Source of the DNA: Salinisphaera sp049568105
GTDB lineage: Bacteria > Pseudomonadota > Gammaproteobacteria > Nevskiales > Salinisphaeraceae
Assembly (NCBI RefSeq): GCF_049568105.1
Contig: NZ_CP145335.1
Location: 806,001-870,000, forward strand
Length of the DNA: 64,000 bases
Direction: 5' to 3'
Shown here: positions 62,659-64,000 of the stretch, one piece after another
Numbering within the stretch: the first letter of the stretch is position 1
How the letters are laid out: each line of letters opens with the position of its first letter
Notes under the pieces: generated by a model
What the model saw: the letters and a program-made list of their open reading frames with translations, nothing else
Databases searched by the model: none
What the model was told of the DNA's origin: nothing
Position numbers and translations under genes: made by a program

Positions 62659-63688
62659 ATGCGCTTGTGTTGAAAACGCCGGGCGGGCACAGGGTTTGTC
62701 CGGCGTGCCTTCGCCGTCGAGCCGGATGAGAATGCCGGGCTTTTGCGGCTCGTCGTGGCTCCGGTGCCATCGAGATTGCATTCACGACAGAGGTACGCCT
62801 GCGGGCAGAAGCACGAAGCAGAGCAAGGCCGGAGCGCCGATATATCGCCTGTGAACGGCGTTTGTTTCATGCAAGAAGCCGCCGATAACGACAAACCACA
62901 GAGCTCTGCGGGGTGGCAAGCCTGGGGCATGTCGCAACGTGGTCGTTCGAGACCTGCGGGTGATGTCAACAGGAACTAACATGAGTTTCGTACGGCTCGG
63001 CAACCGGCCTCGGCCAGCCTGCCATCAATGGCGCGCGGCCGTCTTCGACAGTCGGGCGTATGAATCAATTCTCGATGGCCAAGGCCGCGCCTGCCTGGGC
63101 GATTGTTGTCTTGAGCCATGCCTGACTTGGTTTACATCAGCCGGCCCAGGCGTTTGATCGTTGTTTTCGAGGCAAAGGCATCAATCCAGGCCGTGGCGGT
63201 TACCCGGCCGACAGTGGCCGAGCGGGTCAGGCACCGCCCTAGGGCGTGTTGAGGTTTCGTACAAGCCGCGCCAAGGACTGTTGGTTGCGCGCCACGGCGC
63301 CGCGAGTACAGCGGCCGTGGCGCGATGGCCGTGAACGACAACGCGGGATTGTGGCCAAACGGCTCTTGTCCCGAAGGGGTGTGCCCCAAGTCGCGTCGGG
63401 CCGCGGCGTTACGCGACTTGGTCGCGGCACGACGCCTGGAATGGGCGGCTCGCGCCTAGCCTGCCACGATCTAGGGCGGTAACGCGGCGCTCGGGCGCAA
63501 TTTCAACACACCCTAGCAGTCTGGGGGATAACCCTTGCCGGCGTTGTATCCGGTTTCATTGGCCCCAGTATTGGCGATCCGCGGCGGCAATAGGGATGCT
63601 CACGGGCTTATCTGCCTTGTTCAACTGATATTCCAAGCCGCCATCGACCCCCACCTTGATTTGCCTTAACCCGAGAATTGACTCCGCT
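62659..63688. other. Gene-free stretch of about 1 kb containing a MITE-like element
   Basis: No frame on either strand resembles a known protein. The right part is occupied by the terminal-inverted-repeat element at 63239-63516. The left part contains short frames of uncertain meaning, the best with AGGAA before an ATG at about 62981, but without recognisable motifs. Confidence 0.45.
63239..63516. mobile_element. MITE-like element (278 bp) with terminal inverted repeats
   Basis: The left end CTAGGGCGTGTTGAGGTT (63239-63256) is an inverted match to the right end (63499-63516, reading CTAGGGTGTGTTGAAATT on the reverse strand), with 3 mismatches in 18. Both ends begin with CTAG, which may be the duplicated or cut target of an IS5-like element. 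The inside has no transposase, so it is either a MITE or the remains of an IS. A CTAGGGCG word also sits next to each dispersed-repeat copy (18464, 38112). Confidence 0.65.
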
Positions 63689-64000
63689 ATGTGGGAATTC
63701 ATGAATAACAACGCCCAGGCGCTGTCGGTCGTGGCCAGTTTCGGCACCATGGCGGTCTGGATTTTCTATGCGCATCTGCTTTGGCAGGGCTTTACTCGCC
63801 AGCGACAGGCCCGGTTGTTGATCAACCAGGGCTGGGGCGAGGAAATCAATTCGGTGGCCTTGATCAGTAACATGAGCCACGAGCCGGTCTATATTCAGTG
63901 CGTGATTCTGAGCATGCGCACCCATGACGGCCACAAATATCGTAGCTCGGTGACCGATTTCGACGATGCCGAGCCGTGGAATGCGCAGAACGATCCAAGC
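63689..64000 (+). CDS. Membrane-anchored protein of unknown function, N-terminal part (cut by window edge)
   Basis: An open frame runs to the window end without a stop. From the ATG at 63701 it reads MNNNAQALSVVASFGTMAVW, then IFYAHLLWQGFTRQRQARLL and INSVALISNMSHEPVYIQCV. It has one N-terminal membrane helix and a soluble domain with two Asp-rich turns. An in-frame ATG at 63689 would add four residues. I do not recognise the family. The amino-acid mix and helix are protein-like, and the opposite strand offers only a weak frame. Confidence 0.65.
   Translation, partial: MWEFMNNNAQALSVVASFGTMAVWIFYAHLLWQGFTRQRQARLLINQGWGEEINSVALISNMSHEPVYIQCVILSMRTHDGHKYRSSVTDFDDAEPWNAQNDPS

Noticed and set aside
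62981..63157. Short forward frame with AGGAA before its ATG
   Set aside because: About 58 codons, Cys/Arg-rich, no motif; codon use does not resemble its neighbours.
1..64000. CRISPR arrays, tRNA or rRNA genes, prophage
   Set aside because: No regularly spaced repeats, no cloverleaf-like TTCRAAT contexts outside coding sequence, and no phage structural or integrase motifs were found by reading.

Overview
This is a high-GC, gene-dense bacterial chromosome segment. The order argH (divergent) / algZ-algR-hemC-hemD-hemX-hemY is typical of Gammaproteobacteria. A quinol bo3 oxidase, OlsB-like lipid acyltransferase, ectoine-synthase homologue, TRAP transporter and sucrose-phosphate-synthase-like enzyme suggest an aerobic, halotolerant, environmental gammaproteobacterium. 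Salinisphaera or a relative would fit, but that is inference. No rRNA, tRNA, CRISPR array or intact transposase was seen.

Layout. 1-9.1 kb: argH start, the AlgZ/AlgR two-component pair, the haem genes hemCDXY, an NAD-binding protein, a lipoprotein, and cyanase behind a good sigma-54 promoter. 9.2-18.2 kb: an OMF-MFP-RND efflux operon headed by an EF-hand protein, with a divergent OmpR-type response regulator and kinase. 19.2-23.6 kb: PAP2 phosphatase, quinone-reductase-like enzyme, malate synthase G. 23.6-27.7 kb: cyoABCD. 28.4-30.2 kb: a DUF202 pair and an orphan betaine-type binding protein. 30.2-37.7 kb: a tricarballylate-type catabolic locus (tcuA, tcuB, GntR regulator, TRAP dctPQM, AbrB-like membrane protein), with the same operator-like palindrome upstream of tcuA and of dctP. 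38.8-42.0 kb: uppP, an OlsB-like acyltransferase, a decayed phospholipid N-methyltransferase, and an ectC with no ectAB beside it.

42.5-64 kb is accessory and stress-flavoured. It holds a FixJ-type regulator with a convergent kinase, a K+ channel, a Rho-N-like small protein, an AI-2E-type permease and a DUF421 protein. Next comes a four-gene overlapping cluster (glycosyltransferase, acyl-CoA-dehydrogenase-like protein, PIG-L deacetylase, NodS-like methyltransferase). A heavily decayed manganese catalase is followed by an SPS-like synthase/phosphatase fusion with two further glycosyltransferases, a broken Cys-rich metal-binding protein, NDH-2, a lone receiver protein, DUF2267, DUF1264 and an SDR. 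Three pseudogenes, a MITE-like element and gene-free stretches with an inverted dispersed repeat (18.5 and 38.2 kb) show ongoing turnover.

The least explained system is the four-gene cluster at 48.4-51.7 kb. Its enzyme classes (sugar transfer, N-deacetylation, N-methylation, an acyl-CoA-dehydrogenase-like step) resemble the chemistry of lipochitooligosaccharide synthesis, but the product is unknown.
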